Below, in pieces: positions 8,292-17,010 of a stretch of 64,000 nt of DNA. This DNA is from Leptonema illini DSM 21528 (lineage in GTDB: Bacteria > Spirochaetota > Leptospiria > Leptospirales > Leptonemataceae). Location: assembly GCF_000243335.1 (NCBI RefSeq), contig NZ_JH597773.1, positions 2,597,684-2,661,683 of the forward strand, in the 5' to 3' direction. Every line of letters begins with the position of its first letter. Positions within the stretch are counted from its first letter, which is position 1. Below the pieces are notes generated by a model, which was given only the letters and a program-made list of their open reading frames with translations, made no database searches and was not told the DNA's origin. Made by a program: the position numbers and the translations under genes.

Positions 8292-10121
8292 TTATTTCGG
8301 CGCCATCTCTTTCAGGATGCGTCTGACTTCGAGAAAGGCCTCGATATGCTCCTCGACGGAATGATCCGAATCGATCAGCTTTTCTGAGACGGCGCCGTCA
8401 ATGTGAGCGCTCTTATATGTGACGACGCTATCGGTTAACCAATCCAGATCGGTGAGGCGCCGATTGCCGATAATGGAATGAAAGGGAACGGACTGGCCTT
8501 TTTCAGGAGGCATCACACGAAACAACAGGCTGCTCGGCGAAAGGTTCGATACTCCGTCACCCTCAGTCTTTAATCTATCAAGTACGTTCTTTTTATCCTG
8601 AAAGGCTTTATAAAGCGTCGATGAGGCCTCGACGATCTGACCCGGTACGCTCATGACGCAGCGCCCCGAATAACCTGAAAAGCCCGTCGCCAGAGTGGAT
8701 CCGCGGTGAGGCGTGGCGATATAGATCGTTCTACTTACAAATGGCAGCGGCTCAAAATCAAGCAGAGCGCGCATCCCTGTTTGTATACGCGGCTCGACGG
8801 CATCAAACTCCTCCTGCTTGATATCGGCGGCGTGCAACCATTCCGTCGTTCGAGAGTTCTGCACGGCCAGACGGGCGAGAAGACCGCCCATGCTGTGACC
8901 CACAAGAATGGTCGATTTAAAGCCGAAGCGGCGATGCACATCTTTCATCGTCGTGCGAAAATGAAGATTCGAGAACAGTATGGGGCTCGACGAAGGATAC
9001 CAGTAAACCCAGAACTGATACCGGCTGCGGATCACCGGATCAGAAAGCAGCTCGTTGATCATGGGAAACCAGACCATCGGCGACGAAGCCAATCCGTGTA
9101 TCATGATGACGGGCGTCTTCGACGGGTCATACGGGCCGATCATGTACAACCCTCTTTCCTGATCGATCACGTCGCCATCAAGCCGACTGAAAAAGCCGGC
9201 CTTTTCTTCAAGCTGAGCGACCACTCCGGTTAACGGCAAAGTAAGATCGATCTCCAGCGGCAACTTGCGCTTTCCCGACTCGACCGTATCTCGTTTCAGA
9301 GGATCGACGACGGCCAGATCGGCGCAGAAGGTCTGCGAAGAATCTTTCGAGCAGGGCTGCAGATTCACGAGCACGGCCGTCGCCGCGTACGTTTGATCGA
9401 GGCCGGCGATAAAACGATACGGATTCATGCGACGATCGACATCATTGCCTTTGAGAAAGAGGATAAGCGGAGCGCCGATTCCGTACTGTCGCTGATGATT
9501 CTGAAACCCGGAAGCCGAATAATCGCTGGCGACGCCGACGCCGAGAAAGGAATCGGGCATGTACGCAAGATCGCCCGGATCAAGCAATACCTGCATCTCG
9601 CCGCGAAGAAGCGGATACACGATCGTCTGCTTCTTAAAAGGACGCCGCACGCTTTTTTCGTGCCGCATCAAAGAGCCAAGCGAGGCGTTGTACACGTCGA
9701 CAGCCGTCCGGAACGCAGGGTCAAAGGGCTCGGCCGCAGGCTTCAGTTTTTCGTTAAAGAGAAAGGCGCTCGCATAAAAGATGGCCGAGGCATGATAGCG
9801 CGCGAAGGCTTCGGAGCCCGGCTTCTCCCGGCGACCGGCGTCGTAGCTCAACTCGGCCAGGTAAAGAGCGATCATGCGCTTCTCTGTCACATGCAGACGC
9901 GTATCGAGATCGAGCAGGCACGTTAACCTGGACGTTTCGCAGGCGCCGATAAAGTTCTCGCCGCGCAGATACTGCATCGTCTGCGTGCTGAGCAGTTCGG
10001 AGTTTACGGCATTCCATCCTCCTGCCTCGCCTGGAGGGACCGGTTGGAAGGCATAGGTCGAACAGCCCATAAGCAAGATGCCGGCAAGAGCTCGCACCAG
10101 CCTCCAATCAGATAAAGACAT
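8292..10121 (-). CDS. Lipase-like alpha/beta hydrolase, predicted lipoprotein
   Basis: About 609 residues from the ATG at 10119-10121; an upstream TTG-type extension adds 80 residues without protein-like composition. From this start the N-terminus is a lipoprotein signal ending LLMGC. The C-terminal half carries MIHGLASSPMVWFPMI (oxyanion loop), GHSMGG (nucleophile) and a late DHSVEEHIEAF that could supply the His. This is like PGAP1/LipA-type lipases. The N-terminal half (about residues 30-290) has no recognised motif. It may act on envelope lipids or esters. Confidence 0.72.
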   Translation of the reverse strand: MSLSDWRLVRALAGILLMGCSTYAFQPVPPGEAGGWNAVNSELLSTQTMQYLRGENFIGACETSRLTCLLDLDTRLHVTEKRMIALYLAELSYDAGRREKPGSEAFARYHASAIFYASAFLFNEKLKPAAEPFDPAFRTAVDVYNASLGSLMRHEKSVRRPFKKQTIVYPLLRGEMQVLLDPGDLAYMPDSFLGVGVASDYSASGFQNHQRQYGIGAPLILFLKGNDVDRRMNPYRFIAGLDQTYAATAVLVNLQPCSKDSSQTFCADLAVVDPLKRDTVESGKRKLPLEIDLTLPLTGVVAQLEEKAGFFSRLDGDVIDQERGLYMIGPYDPSKTPVIMIHGLASSPMVWFPMINELLSDPVIRSRYQFWVYWYPSSSPILFSNLHFRTTMKDVHRRFGFKSTILVGHSMGGLLARLAVQNSRTTEWLHAADIKQEEFDAVEPRIQTGMRALLDFEPLPFVSRTIYIATPHRGSTLATGFSGYSGRCVMSVPGQIVEASSTLYKAFQDKKNVLDRLKTEGDGVSNLSPSSLLFRVMPPEKGQSVPFHSIIGNRRLTDLDWLTDSVVTYKSAHIDGAVSEKLIDSDHSVEEHIEAFLEVRRILKEMAPK

Positions 10122-10125
10122 TTCT

Positions 10126-10332
10126 TTACTCACAGAGCTCAAACTGGCAGTTGTTGGCCGGATCGCGTCCCACCCAGCGACCGTCCGGACAGCGGATCTT
10201 CTCCTGCGGGCATTGCTCTTTGCGCTCGATCTGATTTCCCGTATCATACGGGTTACGTCGGAAATCCTCGGAATCGGCGACAGGCGAAGAGCTACAGCCG
10301 ATGACGACCAGACAGAAAAACAGCATTCGCAT
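10126..10332 (-). CDS. Small cysteine-rich lipoprotein
   Basis: About 68 residues from the ATG at 10330-10332 (another ATG-type start lies at 10365). The signal peptide ends VVIGC (lipobox). The mature part ends with a cysteine motif, CPQEKIRCPDGRWVGRDP, then NNCQFELC. This CPDG-WVGRDP-NNC-F-C pattern recurs in small secreted bacterial proteins of unknown role, as far as I recall. It ends 4 bp before the start of the lipase-like gene on the same strand and its 5' end is close to the divergent membrane gene at 10351. Confidence 0.55.
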   Translation of the reverse strand: MRMLFFCLVVIGCSSSPVADSEDFRRNPYDTGNQIERKEQCPQEKIRCPDGRWVGRDPANNCQFELCE

Positions 10333-10350
10333 AGACCATGCTCGCAGTCT

Positions 10351-10716
10351 ATGACAGACACTCAAGCCCGATTCACGCGATCACCCGATAAGGATCCGCA
10401 ACGAAAATCTATTGACATTGTGAAACGCTTCCTTTCAGATCCACCGATGACAGGGAATCTGACGTCGTATTTATTACAGTTTGCCGTTTTGCTTCTGGGC
10501 ATCGCCCTTTTAATCGTCAATCGCTACTGGAATAAAGGCCCGGCCGTCGACGCCTCGGGAATCTTCTTTATCAATATATTCTGGATTACGATGGTCCTCG
10601 GCCACGACCTTCCCATCTGGTCGGCTCTGCGCAACACCGTAGCGGGCGGGCTGATCCTGCTTTCAATACTGGCGATCAACCTCATCGCTGTCGCCGTGCT
10701 GGCCTTTTTCTACTGA
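10351..10716 (+). CDS. Small membrane protein, unknown function
   Basis: About 121 residues from the ATG at 10351. After a charged N-terminal tail of about 40 residues there are three hydrophobic segments (around residues 40-60, 68-85 and 92-120). I recognise no family. The frame stays open upstream to 10078 but there it overlaps the opposite-strand lipoprotein. It converges on the pit gene with only 4 bp between the two stops. Confidence 0.5.
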   Translation: MTDTQARFTRSPDKDPQRKSIDIVKRFLSDPPMTGNLTSYLLQFAVLLLGIALLIVNRYWNKGPAVDASGIFFINIFWITMVLGHDLPIWSALRNTVAGGLILLSILAINLIAVAVLAFFY

Positions 10717-10720
10717 GAGA

Positions 10721-11761
10721 TCAGAAGATATTATGAGCGCCGCGCACAATCAAGAAGCATAGCCCGCTGATGCCCGCCGAGATCGGAATCGTGAGAATCC
10801 ACGCCCAGACGACGCTTCGCGCTACGCCCCAGCGTACGGCGGATAACCTTCGCGTCGCTCCCACTCCAATGATGGAGCCGTTGATCGTATGCGTCGTACT
10901 GACGGGAATACCGGCAAAGGTGGCCATAAACATCGTGAAGGCGCCGGCCGTCTCGGCGGCAAAGCCACCGACCGGGCGCAGCTTTGTAAGGCGGGAGCCC
11001 ATCGTATAGACGATACGCCATCCGCCTGAAAGCGTGCCGAGCCCGATGGCGGCATGGCAGGTGATGACGACCCAGAACGGAATATCCTGCGTCGCCGTCG
11101 GATTGTAGTTCGTCGCCACAAGAGCGGCGGCAATGATACCCATCGTCTTCTGCGCGTCGTTACCGCCATGGCCGAGCGAGAATAAGGCGGCCGAAACAAG
11201 CTGTGCCCGACGAAAATGACGGTCGACTCTATCGGGATTCGAACGCTTGAAGAGCCAGAAGATGACGACCATGAACAAAAAGCCAAGAGCAAATCCCGCA
11301 AGCGGAGAGATAACGATAAAGCTTACCGTCTTGATCCACCCTTTCGCGATTAATAGACCATCCGTATAACCACCGGCCGCCGTCAGCGCCGCACCTGCAT
11401 AGCCGCCGATCAGAGCGTGCGATGAACTCGACGGCAGGCCGTAATACCAGGTAATCAGATTCCAGACGATGGCGCCGATGACGCCCGACATAAGCACCCA
11501 CAGTCGCGTATGCTCAAACTGCTCTGGAATGAGATTGATGTCGACGAGGTTGGCTCCGATCGTCTTCGCCACGTAGGTTCCGAAGAAGGCGAAGGCGATG
11601 AAATTGAAAAAGGCCGCCCATGCGACGGCCATACCTGGAGAAAGAACGCGCGTTGAGACGACGGTAGCGATAGAGTTAGCCGCATCATGAAATCCGTTGA
11701 TGTAGTCGAAGATCAGAGCGACGATAATGAACGCTATAAGGAAAAGCAGCTCACCGCTCAT
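10721..11761 (-). CDS. pit: Inorganic phosphate transporter, PiT family
   Basis: A low-affinity phosphate permease of the inner membrane (about 346 residues). The N-terminal signature FDYINGFHDAANSIATVVSTR and the repeated second-half signature SLGHGGNDAQKTMGI are both clear; the rest is hydrophobic with about ten membrane spans. The ATG at 11759-11761 overlaps the stop of the DUF47 gene (ATGA), so translation is coupled. The pair is the classic Pit/DUF47 operon. The Pho-box-like repeat upstream suggests phosphate control. Confidence 0.9.
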   Translation of the reverse strand: MSGELLFLIAFIIVALIFDYINGFHDAANSIATVVSTRVLSPGMAVAWAAFFNFIAFAFFGTYVAKTIGANLVDINLIPEQFEHTRLWVLMSGVIGAIVWNLITWYYGLPSSSSHALIGGYAGAALTAAGGYTDGLLIAKGWIKTVSFIVISPLAGFALGFLFMVVIFWLFKRSNPDRVDRHFRRAQLVSAALFSLGHGGNDAQKTMGIIAAALVATNYNPTATQDIPFWVVITCHAAIGLGTLSGGWRIVYTMGSRLTKLRPVGGFAAETAGAFTMFMATFAGIPVSTTHTINGSIIGVGATRRLSAVRWGVARSVVWAWILTIPISAGISGLCFLIVRGAHNIF

Positions 11762-12375
11762 TTGTTCTTCACCACGACCGACGTCAGCGTGCCTCCAAGA
11801 TCCTTGCAACGATCGACGGAGTCTTCAAGGGCTTCAAAGATGGCGTTCCAGCGAACGACCTCGATCGGATCTTTCTCTTTTTTGAAAAGCTGACGTACGG
11901 CGTCCTGATAGATCTGATCGGCCTCCTTTTCGAGACGATCGACGGTGCGCGCATGACCTGCGATGTCCTGCTTCTTTTCGAGAAGCGCAAATGCACCGGC
12001 AAGCTCGGCCGTGCACCGCGCAAGGATAGCCGACAGACGAGCCGCCTCGGGCCTTATCTTCTTCACGCCGTAGATTTCCATCTTTCGCGCAAGGCCGTTG
12101 ATGAAGTCGATGACGTCGTCGAGTTCGGTGACGAGCATGTGGATGTCTTCACGGTCGATCGGAGTGATGAATGTCGTATTCAGATTTTCAAGGATACGAT
12201 CGGCGATGCGATCGCATTCGACCTCGATCTCTTTGATGCGTTCGGAGTAGCTCTCTCTGTTTTTGAAATCGACGAACATCTCCTGAAAGAGTTCGCCCCC
12301 CATCTGTACCTTGCCCGCCATCTCGGCGAGGTGGGCGAAGTAGGGTTCGGATCGAGGCAGGAAAAAGGATAGCAT
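11758..12375 (-). CDS. DUF47/PhoU-like phosphate transport accessory protein
   Basis: About 205 residues, almost entirely helical with a pattern of acidic residues (EVECDRIADRILE, DREDIHMLVTELDDVIDFI, DRLEKEADQIYQDAVRQLF) typical of the metal-binding PhoU-like DUF47 family. The family partners with PiT transporters and is thought to control them. I chose MLSFFLPRSEPYF as N-terminus because family members begin this way; a TTG 13 codons upstream is also open. Neither start has a clear Shine-Dalgarno. Confidence 0.85.
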   Translation of the reverse strand: MLSFFLPRSEPYFAHLAEMAGKVQMGGELFQEMFVDFKNRESYSERIKEIEVECDRIADRILENLNTTFITPIDREDIHMLVTELDDVIDFINGLARKMEIYGVKKIRPEAARLSAILARCTAELAGAFALLEKKQDIAGHARTVDRLEKEADQIYQDAVRQLFKKEKDPIEVVRWNAIFEALEDSVDRCKDLGGTLTSVVVKNK

Positions 12376-12418
12376 AGATGCAAACCAGTAACCGAAGGCC
12401 GTTTTCAGGGGCAATCTT

Positions 12419-12451
12419 TTATGACAGAGAGATAACGAAATTATGACAGTC
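12419..12451 (-). promoter_or_regulatory. Pho-box-like direct repeat upstream of the phosphate operon
   Basis: On the minus strand the nine bases CTGTCATAA occur twice, starting exactly 22 bases apart (two 11-bp steps), and the 11 bases between them hold a degenerate middle copy (TCGTTAT, 4 of 7 positions). CTGTCAT with 11-bp periodicity is the PhoB half-site known from Escherichia coli. The element sits about 44 bp upstream of the DUF47 start. A single CTGTCAC also lies at 12514-12520 on the plus strand, 45 bp before the divergent glycosyltransferase. Regulation is inferred. Confidence 0.55.
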
Positions 12452-12564
12452 TTTAAAAGGCGTCGATCAACATCCAGCAGGCATGTCGTTGTTCTTGCTT
12501 GTAGAAAACCTATCTGTCACAGTGAAGTCCTGAAATTGAAGCAAAGGGGACGTATGCATCGGCT

Positions 12565-13704
12565 ATGAGAATCGCTCTCATCACCGAGACCTTCCTGCCC
12601 AAGACGGACGGCATCGTCAACACGCTCCGCTATCTGCTTGAACATCTGGCCCGACACCGGCACGATTCCATACTTCTCTGCCCCGACGGTGCTCCCGCAT
12701 ATTATGCCGACACTCCGATCGCTCCATTCGCCGCTCTGCCCTTTCCGCTTTATCCGCAGCTGCGCCTTGCTCCGCCCTCGCTTGATGCCATGAAAGCACT
12801 GCGACGATTCAAGCCCGATCTGATACACGTCCTCAATCCGATCAGCCTCGGCCTATCGGGCGTCGCCTTTGCTCGCCTGCATCGGATTCCTCTTGTGGCC
12901 TCGTATCACACTGACCTGCCGGGTTTTGCACAGCGCTGGGGATGGGGGATTTTCAGCGGCACGATCGCTCGCTATGAACGCATGATTCACGACCAGGCTG
13001 CATTGAACCTCTGCCCGTCGTGGTCGGTGCTTATGGAGCTGCGCTCGCGGGGATTTGAACGGCTGAAGATCTGGAGCCGCGGAGTCAACCGCAATCGCTT
13101 CTCGCCCGATTACAGAAGCGAAGCAATGCGGATGCGTCTTACCGGCGGCTTGCCGGGTCCGCTGCTTCTCTCTGTCGGGCGTCTCTCACGCGAGAAAAGG
13201 CTGCACTGGCTGCGCCCGATTCTCGACAGGCATCCTGATTGCGCCCTTGCCATCGTCGGCGATGGTCCGGCCCGCGGCGAGCTCGAGCGCCACTTTCGTG
13301 GAACGCGGACTGTCTTCACCGGCATGCTACACGGCGACGAGCTGGCTTCGGCCTATGCATCGGCCGATCTCTTTCTTCTGCCCGCAGCGAACGAAACGTT
13401 CGGCAACGTCGGTCTTGAGGCGATGAGCTCGGGGCTGCCCGTCGTCGCCGCCGCCTCGGGAGGGCCGCTCGATTTCGTGCATCATGGCCGCAACGGATTG
13501 CTCTTTGCTCCCGAAAACGAGACGGAATTTGCGAGTCGCGTGCAGGCCATTCTATATAATCCGGCATTGCAAGGCCAACTGAGAGATGGCGCGCTGCGCA
13601 CAGCGCAGGGTCGCAGCTGGCAGTCGGTGCTTGATCGACTGCTTGCCGACTATGAAGGAACAATCCTGCGTCATACTCATACAGTTCACCGGCACACGGC
13701 TTGA
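12565..13704 (+). CDS. Glycosyltransferase family 4, SQD2/lipid-glycosyltransferase-like
   Basis: A 379-residue GT-B enzyme. It shares with plant and bacterial SQD2/SqdX and related diacylglycerol glycosyltransferases the N-terminal ITETFLPKTDGIVNT, LVASYHTDLPGF, then RGVNRNRFSPDYRS, LSVGRLSREKRL, FTGMLHGDELASAYASAD and the EX7E motif ETFGNVGLEAMSSGLPVVAA. Such enzymes make sulfo- or glycolipids, often to replace phospholipids when phosphate is short. The divergent phosphate transporter and Pho-box-like site support that idea. A GT4 involved in mannosylation or teichoic-type glycans is an alternative. Sugar donor and acceptor cannot be read from the sequence. Confidence 0.78.
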   Translation: MRIALITETFLPKTDGIVNTLRYLLEHLARHRHDSILLCPDGAPAYYADTPIAPFAALPFPLYPQLRLAPPSLDAMKALRRFKPDLIHVLNPISLGLSGVAFARLHRIPLVASYHTDLPGFAQRWGWGIFSGTIARYERMIHDQAALNLCPSWSVLMELRSRGFERLKIWSRGVNRNRFSPDYRSEAMRMRLTGGLPGPLLLSVGRLSREKRLHWLRPILDRHPDCALAIVGDGPARGELERHFRGTRTVFTGMLHGDELASAYASADLFLLPAANETFGNVGLEAMSSGLPVVAAASGGPLDFVHHGRNGLLFAPENETEFASRVQAILYNPALQGQLRDGALRTAQGRSWQSVLDRLLADYEGTILRHTHTVHRHTA

Positions 13705-13734
13705 ACGGGCCGCTCTGACGAAAAAAATGGCCCG

Positions 13735-14445
13735 ATGACGGTCAATCTGCATGTTCACCGTCCGCTGCATGACAATGAGACCGGCCTCTATAGTATGAGC
13801 GTCGCTGATGATGCCGTGCTACCCTCCTTTAAAGAGCCCCTACAGGCGCAACGAAGCGAGCCCGCACGTTCCAACGCCCGCCTGAGCGTCGGCCTTCATC
13901 CATGGCACGTGGCATCTGCCGATCTTGACGTCGCCCTGCGCAGGATCGAAGAAGCGATGCCGGTCGCCGATGCCGTCGGAGAATGCGGCCTTGATCTTTT
14001 CGTATTGAAAGGGTTAGCCGATAGAGAGAAACTGCTTGAGAAACAGCTGGCCGCCTTTCGAGCTCAGCTCCGTATCGCTCGAGCTTTTTCAAAACCCGTC
14101 ATACTGCACGTCGTGCGCGCCGCCGATCTGGTTCTTGCCATACGGGAAGAATTCCCCGAACAGACCTGGATCGTGCACGGCTTTCGCGGAGCGGCTGATA
14201 TTGCCTCACGGCTTTTTGAGGCCGGTCTTTATCTATCGTTCGGCCCTGCGCTGCTCGGCGGCAAAGACACGGCGACAGAAGAGGCCTTTCGAGCGGCTCC
14301 CGCCGATCGCATCTTCCTTGAAACCGACGACTGCGAGATCGACATCGACGATCTCTATGAAAGAGCGGCGGCCCTCCGTCATATTTCAAAAGAAGCGATG
14401 AAGCAAATCACAGAAGCAAACTTTCACCGTATCTTTGTATCGTAA
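13735..14445 (+). CDS. TatD-family metal-dependent hydrolase
   Basis: About 236 residues of the TatD DNase-like amidohydrolase family. Visible motifs: NLHVHRP (first metal His pair), VGLHPWH, VGECGLD (bridging Glu), KPVILHVVRA, WIVHGFRG and LETDD (catalytic Asp). It is slightly shorter than typical TatD (about 260). The gene starts 30 bp after the glycosyltransferase and is followed after 11 bp by the TcdA gene, so all three may be cotranscribed. Confidence 0.82.
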   Translation: MTVNLHVHRPLHDNETGLYSMSVADDAVLPSFKEPLQAQRSEPARSNARLSVGLHPWHVASADLDVALRRIEEAMPVADAVGECGLDLFVLKGLADREKLLEKQLAAFRAQLRIARAFSKPVILHVVRAADLVLAIREEFPEQTWIVHGFRGAADIASRLFEAGLYLSFGPALLGGKDTATEEAFRAAPADRIFLETDDCEIDIDDLYERAAALRHISKEAMKQITEANFHRIFVS

Positions 14446-14456
14446 GAGGACTCACA

Positions 14457-15302
14457 TTGAACCCCACTCCGAATCACGGCACGACCATGACAGAACAGAC
14501 CACCATCGACGACACAGCTCGCGGCAATTCCGCCTGGCTTGAACGCACGACTCTCATGCTCAAGACGCCAGATCGCTTGAGTCGTCTTCGCGACGCCGCC
14601 GTACTTGTGGCCGGCGTCGGCGGTGTCGGAGGCGTCGTTGCCGAGCTGCTTGCTCGTGCCGGTATCGGACGCATCCGTCTGATCGATGCCGATACGGTGC
14701 AGCCGTCGAACCGTAACCGACAGATCGTCGCTCTCAGTTCAACGGAGGGCATGAAGAAGGTAGACATCATTACCCGACGCCTGCTCGATATCAACCCCGA
14801 ACTCATACTCGACATAAAGGATGACTTCATCGAGCCCGAAACGGTTGATGACGTACTCACGCCGATAGAGGGAAAGACTCTGGACTTCATCGTCGATGCT
14901 ATCGACACGCTGGCCTGCAAAACGGCGTTAATCCATAAAGCGCATGAGAACGGCATTCGCGTCGTCAGCTCGATGGGAGCGGGAGCGAAGCTTGACCCGA
15001 CGATGGTGCGCATCGCCGACCTCTCAGATTCGCGCTTCTGTCCGCTTGCAAAGGCGGTGCGACGCATTCTGCGGCGTGAGGGATTAACGTCGGGCGTCAC
15101 CGTCGTCTATTCCGACGAGCGTCCGGATCGCGAGGCGATGCGTGAAGAAAGATCGCGCAACAAGGCCTCCATCGTCGGCACGATATCGTATATGCCCTGG
15201 GTCTTCGGCTCTTTCTGCGCGGCGGCCGTGGTGCAGGCGTTAGTCAGGGATCATGGCGGAACGATCAGCGCGTTAGACGGAAGCGACGTCGTCGACGGCT
15301 GA
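14457..15302 (+). CDS. tcdA: tRNA threonylcarbamoyladenosine dehydratase (ThiF/E1-like)
   Basis: ATP-dependent enzyme that cyclises t6A to ct6A at position 37 of ANN-reading tRNAs. The nucleotide-binding VAGVGGVGGVVAELLARAG, LIDADTVQPSNRNRQ and ALSSTEGMKKVD are the TcdA (CsdL) pattern within the E1-like superfamily; MGAGAKLDPT and MPWVFGSFCAA follow in the expected order. I accept the TTG start at 14457 because AAGAGGA lies about 6 bases upstream, while the ATG at 14487 has no ribosome-binding site. Its 3' end overlaps the convergent lipoprotein gene by 52 bp. Confidence 0.85.
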   Translation: MNPTPNHGTTMTEQTTIDDTARGNSAWLERTTLMLKTPDRLSRLRDAAVLVAGVGGVGGVVAELLARAGIGRIRLIDADTVQPSNRNRQIVALSSTEGMKKVDIITRRLLDINPELILDIKDDFIEPETVDDVLTPIEGKTLDFIVDAIDTLACKTALIHKAHENGIRVVSSMGAGAKLDPTMVRIADLSDSRFCPLAKAVRRILRREGLTSGVTVVYSDERPDREAMREERSRNKASIVGTISYMPWVFGSFCAAAVVQALVRDHGGTISALDGSDVVDG

Positions 15303-15763
15303 CCGAAGGCGGCCTGATATACGGCGCGAATGGAAACATACTGACCGGGCGTAAGATTGATAGGGAAGCTGCACAGCAGGTTATCGGCCGTCAGCTTCGG
15401 AGCGGTCGATGCCTCCATGGTATAAACGATTCCGAGCACCGGGTAGGTAAACAGGGTTCCACAGTCCGTGCCGGCATCGGCAGAAAGAGCCATCACGGCC
15501 GCCTCAGACGACGCCTGAAAGATGCGGTATCCCTGAAAGAGCAGCTCGGAGTTCTGCGCCGAGACGCGAAGCAGGTGCCCGCCACCTGAGATGCGTTCGA
15601 TGGCGGCGATACCAGTATAACTCGTCTGCCCATCAGGCGGACCGAGTAAAACAACGGGATTCATCGGCAGAGTCTCCGTCGAATACTGATTGCAGGCAAC
15701 TGGAAGACCCAGCAGCCCGATCAAAGCGAAACGATACAGCGCATTTCTCATGCCGGCGTTCAT
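15251..15763 (-). CDS. Putative lipoprotein, unknown function
   Basis: A 170-residue protein with signal peptide ending LPVAC, consistent with the relaxed spirochaete lipobox. The mature protein is rich in Ser, Thr and Pro, with two Cys that could form a disulfide if exported. No recognised domain. It runs tail to tail with tcdA and the last 52 bp are coding on both strands. Confidence 0.6.
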   Translation of the reverse strand: MNAGMRNALYRFALIGLLGLPVACNQYSTETLPMNPVVLLGPPDGQTSYTGIAAIERISGGGHLLRVSAQNSELLFQGYRIFQASSEAAVMALSADAGTDCGTLFTYPVLGIVYTMEASTAPKLTADNLLCSFPINLTPGQYVSIRAVYQAAFGQPSTTSLPSNALIVPP

Positions 15764-15808
15764 GATTTCCCGTTTCTCTGTACAGTCAACACGCTCATAC
15801 CGCTATGA

Positions 15809-16276
15809 TCAGCCGACGAGTTTATTAAAAAGCTGAAGCTGCCCGAGATGAATGCCTTCATGCACGACGTTATAGCGCAGGGATTCCTTCACGCTACTGA
15901 GCACAAAGCCCGAGCTCGTTTTATAAGGCTCTGCAAAGGCAGAGGCATCGGCCGTTTCGAGAAAAGCAAGGACCTTTTTCTGACACTGTTCTTCGGCGGC
16001 GAGCAGACGATCTTTAAGGCCATCCGAGCTTTTCCAATCCGCCGGCGAGCTGCCTTTCGCAAAATAAGGATCAAGATCGGCCGGGAAGTTCATCGCATGC
16101 CCCGAGAGCTTGAGGATCAGGAAATCGGTCGTGCGCACGAGGTGGCCGAAAATCCAGAGCATGTTATTGGCAAGTCCTGGAACTGCTTTTAGAAGGGCCT
16201 TTTCATCTCTGCCCGTAACGAGTGTGCGACTCTGGTCGCGAATGATTGTAAAAAGTTGTATCTGTTCCTGCTCCAT
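15809..16276 (-). CDS. DinB-like protein
   Basis: About 155 residues, a four-helix DinB/YfiT-type domain. His positions typical of the metal site are seen in NMLWIFGHLVRTTDF and in NVVHEGIHLGQLQLF. Members include thiol-dependent transferases and damage-induced proteins; the specific role here is unknown. I chose the ATG at 16274-16276; the upstream extension of 41 residues looks non-coding. Confidence 0.72.
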   Translation of the reverse strand: MEQEQIQLFTIIRDQSRTLVTGRDEKALLKAVPGLANNMLWIFGHLVRTTDFLILKLSGHAMNFPADLDPYFAKGSSPADWKSSDGLKDRLLAAEEQCQKKVLAFLETADASAFAEPYKTSSGFVLSSVKESLRYNVVHEGIHLGQLQLFNKLVG

Positions 16277-16371
16277 GAGAAGCAGAATCGGAAAGACGGC
16301 GCCCCTGTAAAGCCCAGAAAAAATGATCCACAGCACGGGGGCTCTGTCTAAAAAGTCATCATTTATCAGAC

Positions 16372-17010
16372 ATGAAGCGAAAGTACAGATACCTACCATT
16401 ATTCGCCCTGGCCATCGTCCTCAGCTGCCAGACGCCCGAGCTGCAGCCCGAACCCGAGCCCGATCTCTCGCGTCCGGTGCAGATTACGTCCGCTGACCCG
16501 ATGCTTGTCGAGCTGATCTGCAAGAGAGTGCTCTGTGGCCCCGGACCTGTGCTCGACATCCATCTCGAAATCAAAGAGACATCGCATGATCTCTTTCGTA
16601 ACAACGGGCTTTCGCTGTTAACCCTCACGACAGGCCTTTTCGTTTCTCATTCGGCGACGGTGGACTATGCTCTGACGCTGGATTTGAATCCGACGCGAAT
16701 CAACGAAGGCACGCTGCACGTGCGCGATGGCTACTGGTTCGTGCTTCCGTTTTATGCCGGATTCGCCGGCACGAATATGGGGACCATCCTGAACGGATAT
16801 AGAGATCCGAAACATCTACAGAGATACTGTCTCGACGAGCGACCGGGGAAGCTGCGCGAGTTTTTCGACGGCGATCGAGATCAGATCTGCGACGAGTACC
16901 GACGATTCCTGCAAGTCACACTCGACTCGCTCTGGCCCGAGCTTGAACCGATGCTTGCCTATCTTCCCTCTGATCCACTTCTGAAACGCGTGCGTACGGG
17001 GGGATTATGA
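16372..17010 (+). CDS. Putative lipoprotein, unknown function
   Basis: A 212-residue protein with a strong lipoprotein signal: MKRKYRYLP, hydrophobic core, then IVLSC, followed by a Glu/Pro-rich linker. The mature part contains one hydrophobic stretch around residues 115-135 (VLPFYAGFAGTNMGTIL). No recognised domain. Its stop overlaps the ATG of the next gene (ATGA), so the two are probably a coupled pair of envelope proteins. Confidence 0.65.
   Translation: MKRKYRYLPLFALAIVLSCQTPELQPEPEPDLSRPVQITSADPMLVELICKRVLCGPGPVLDIHLEIKETSHDLFRNNGLSLLTLTTGLFVSHSATVDYALTLDLNPTRINEGTLHVRDGYWFVLPFYAGFAGTNMGTILNGYRDPKHLQRYCLDERPGKLREFFDGDRDQICDEYRRFLQVTLDSLWPELEPMLAYLPSDPLLKRVRTGGL

Noticed and set aside
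13690-13735. Possible terminator between the glycosyltransferase and TatD genes
   Set aside because: CGGGCC and GGCCCG arms exist, but the loop is about 19 bases and no T run follows.
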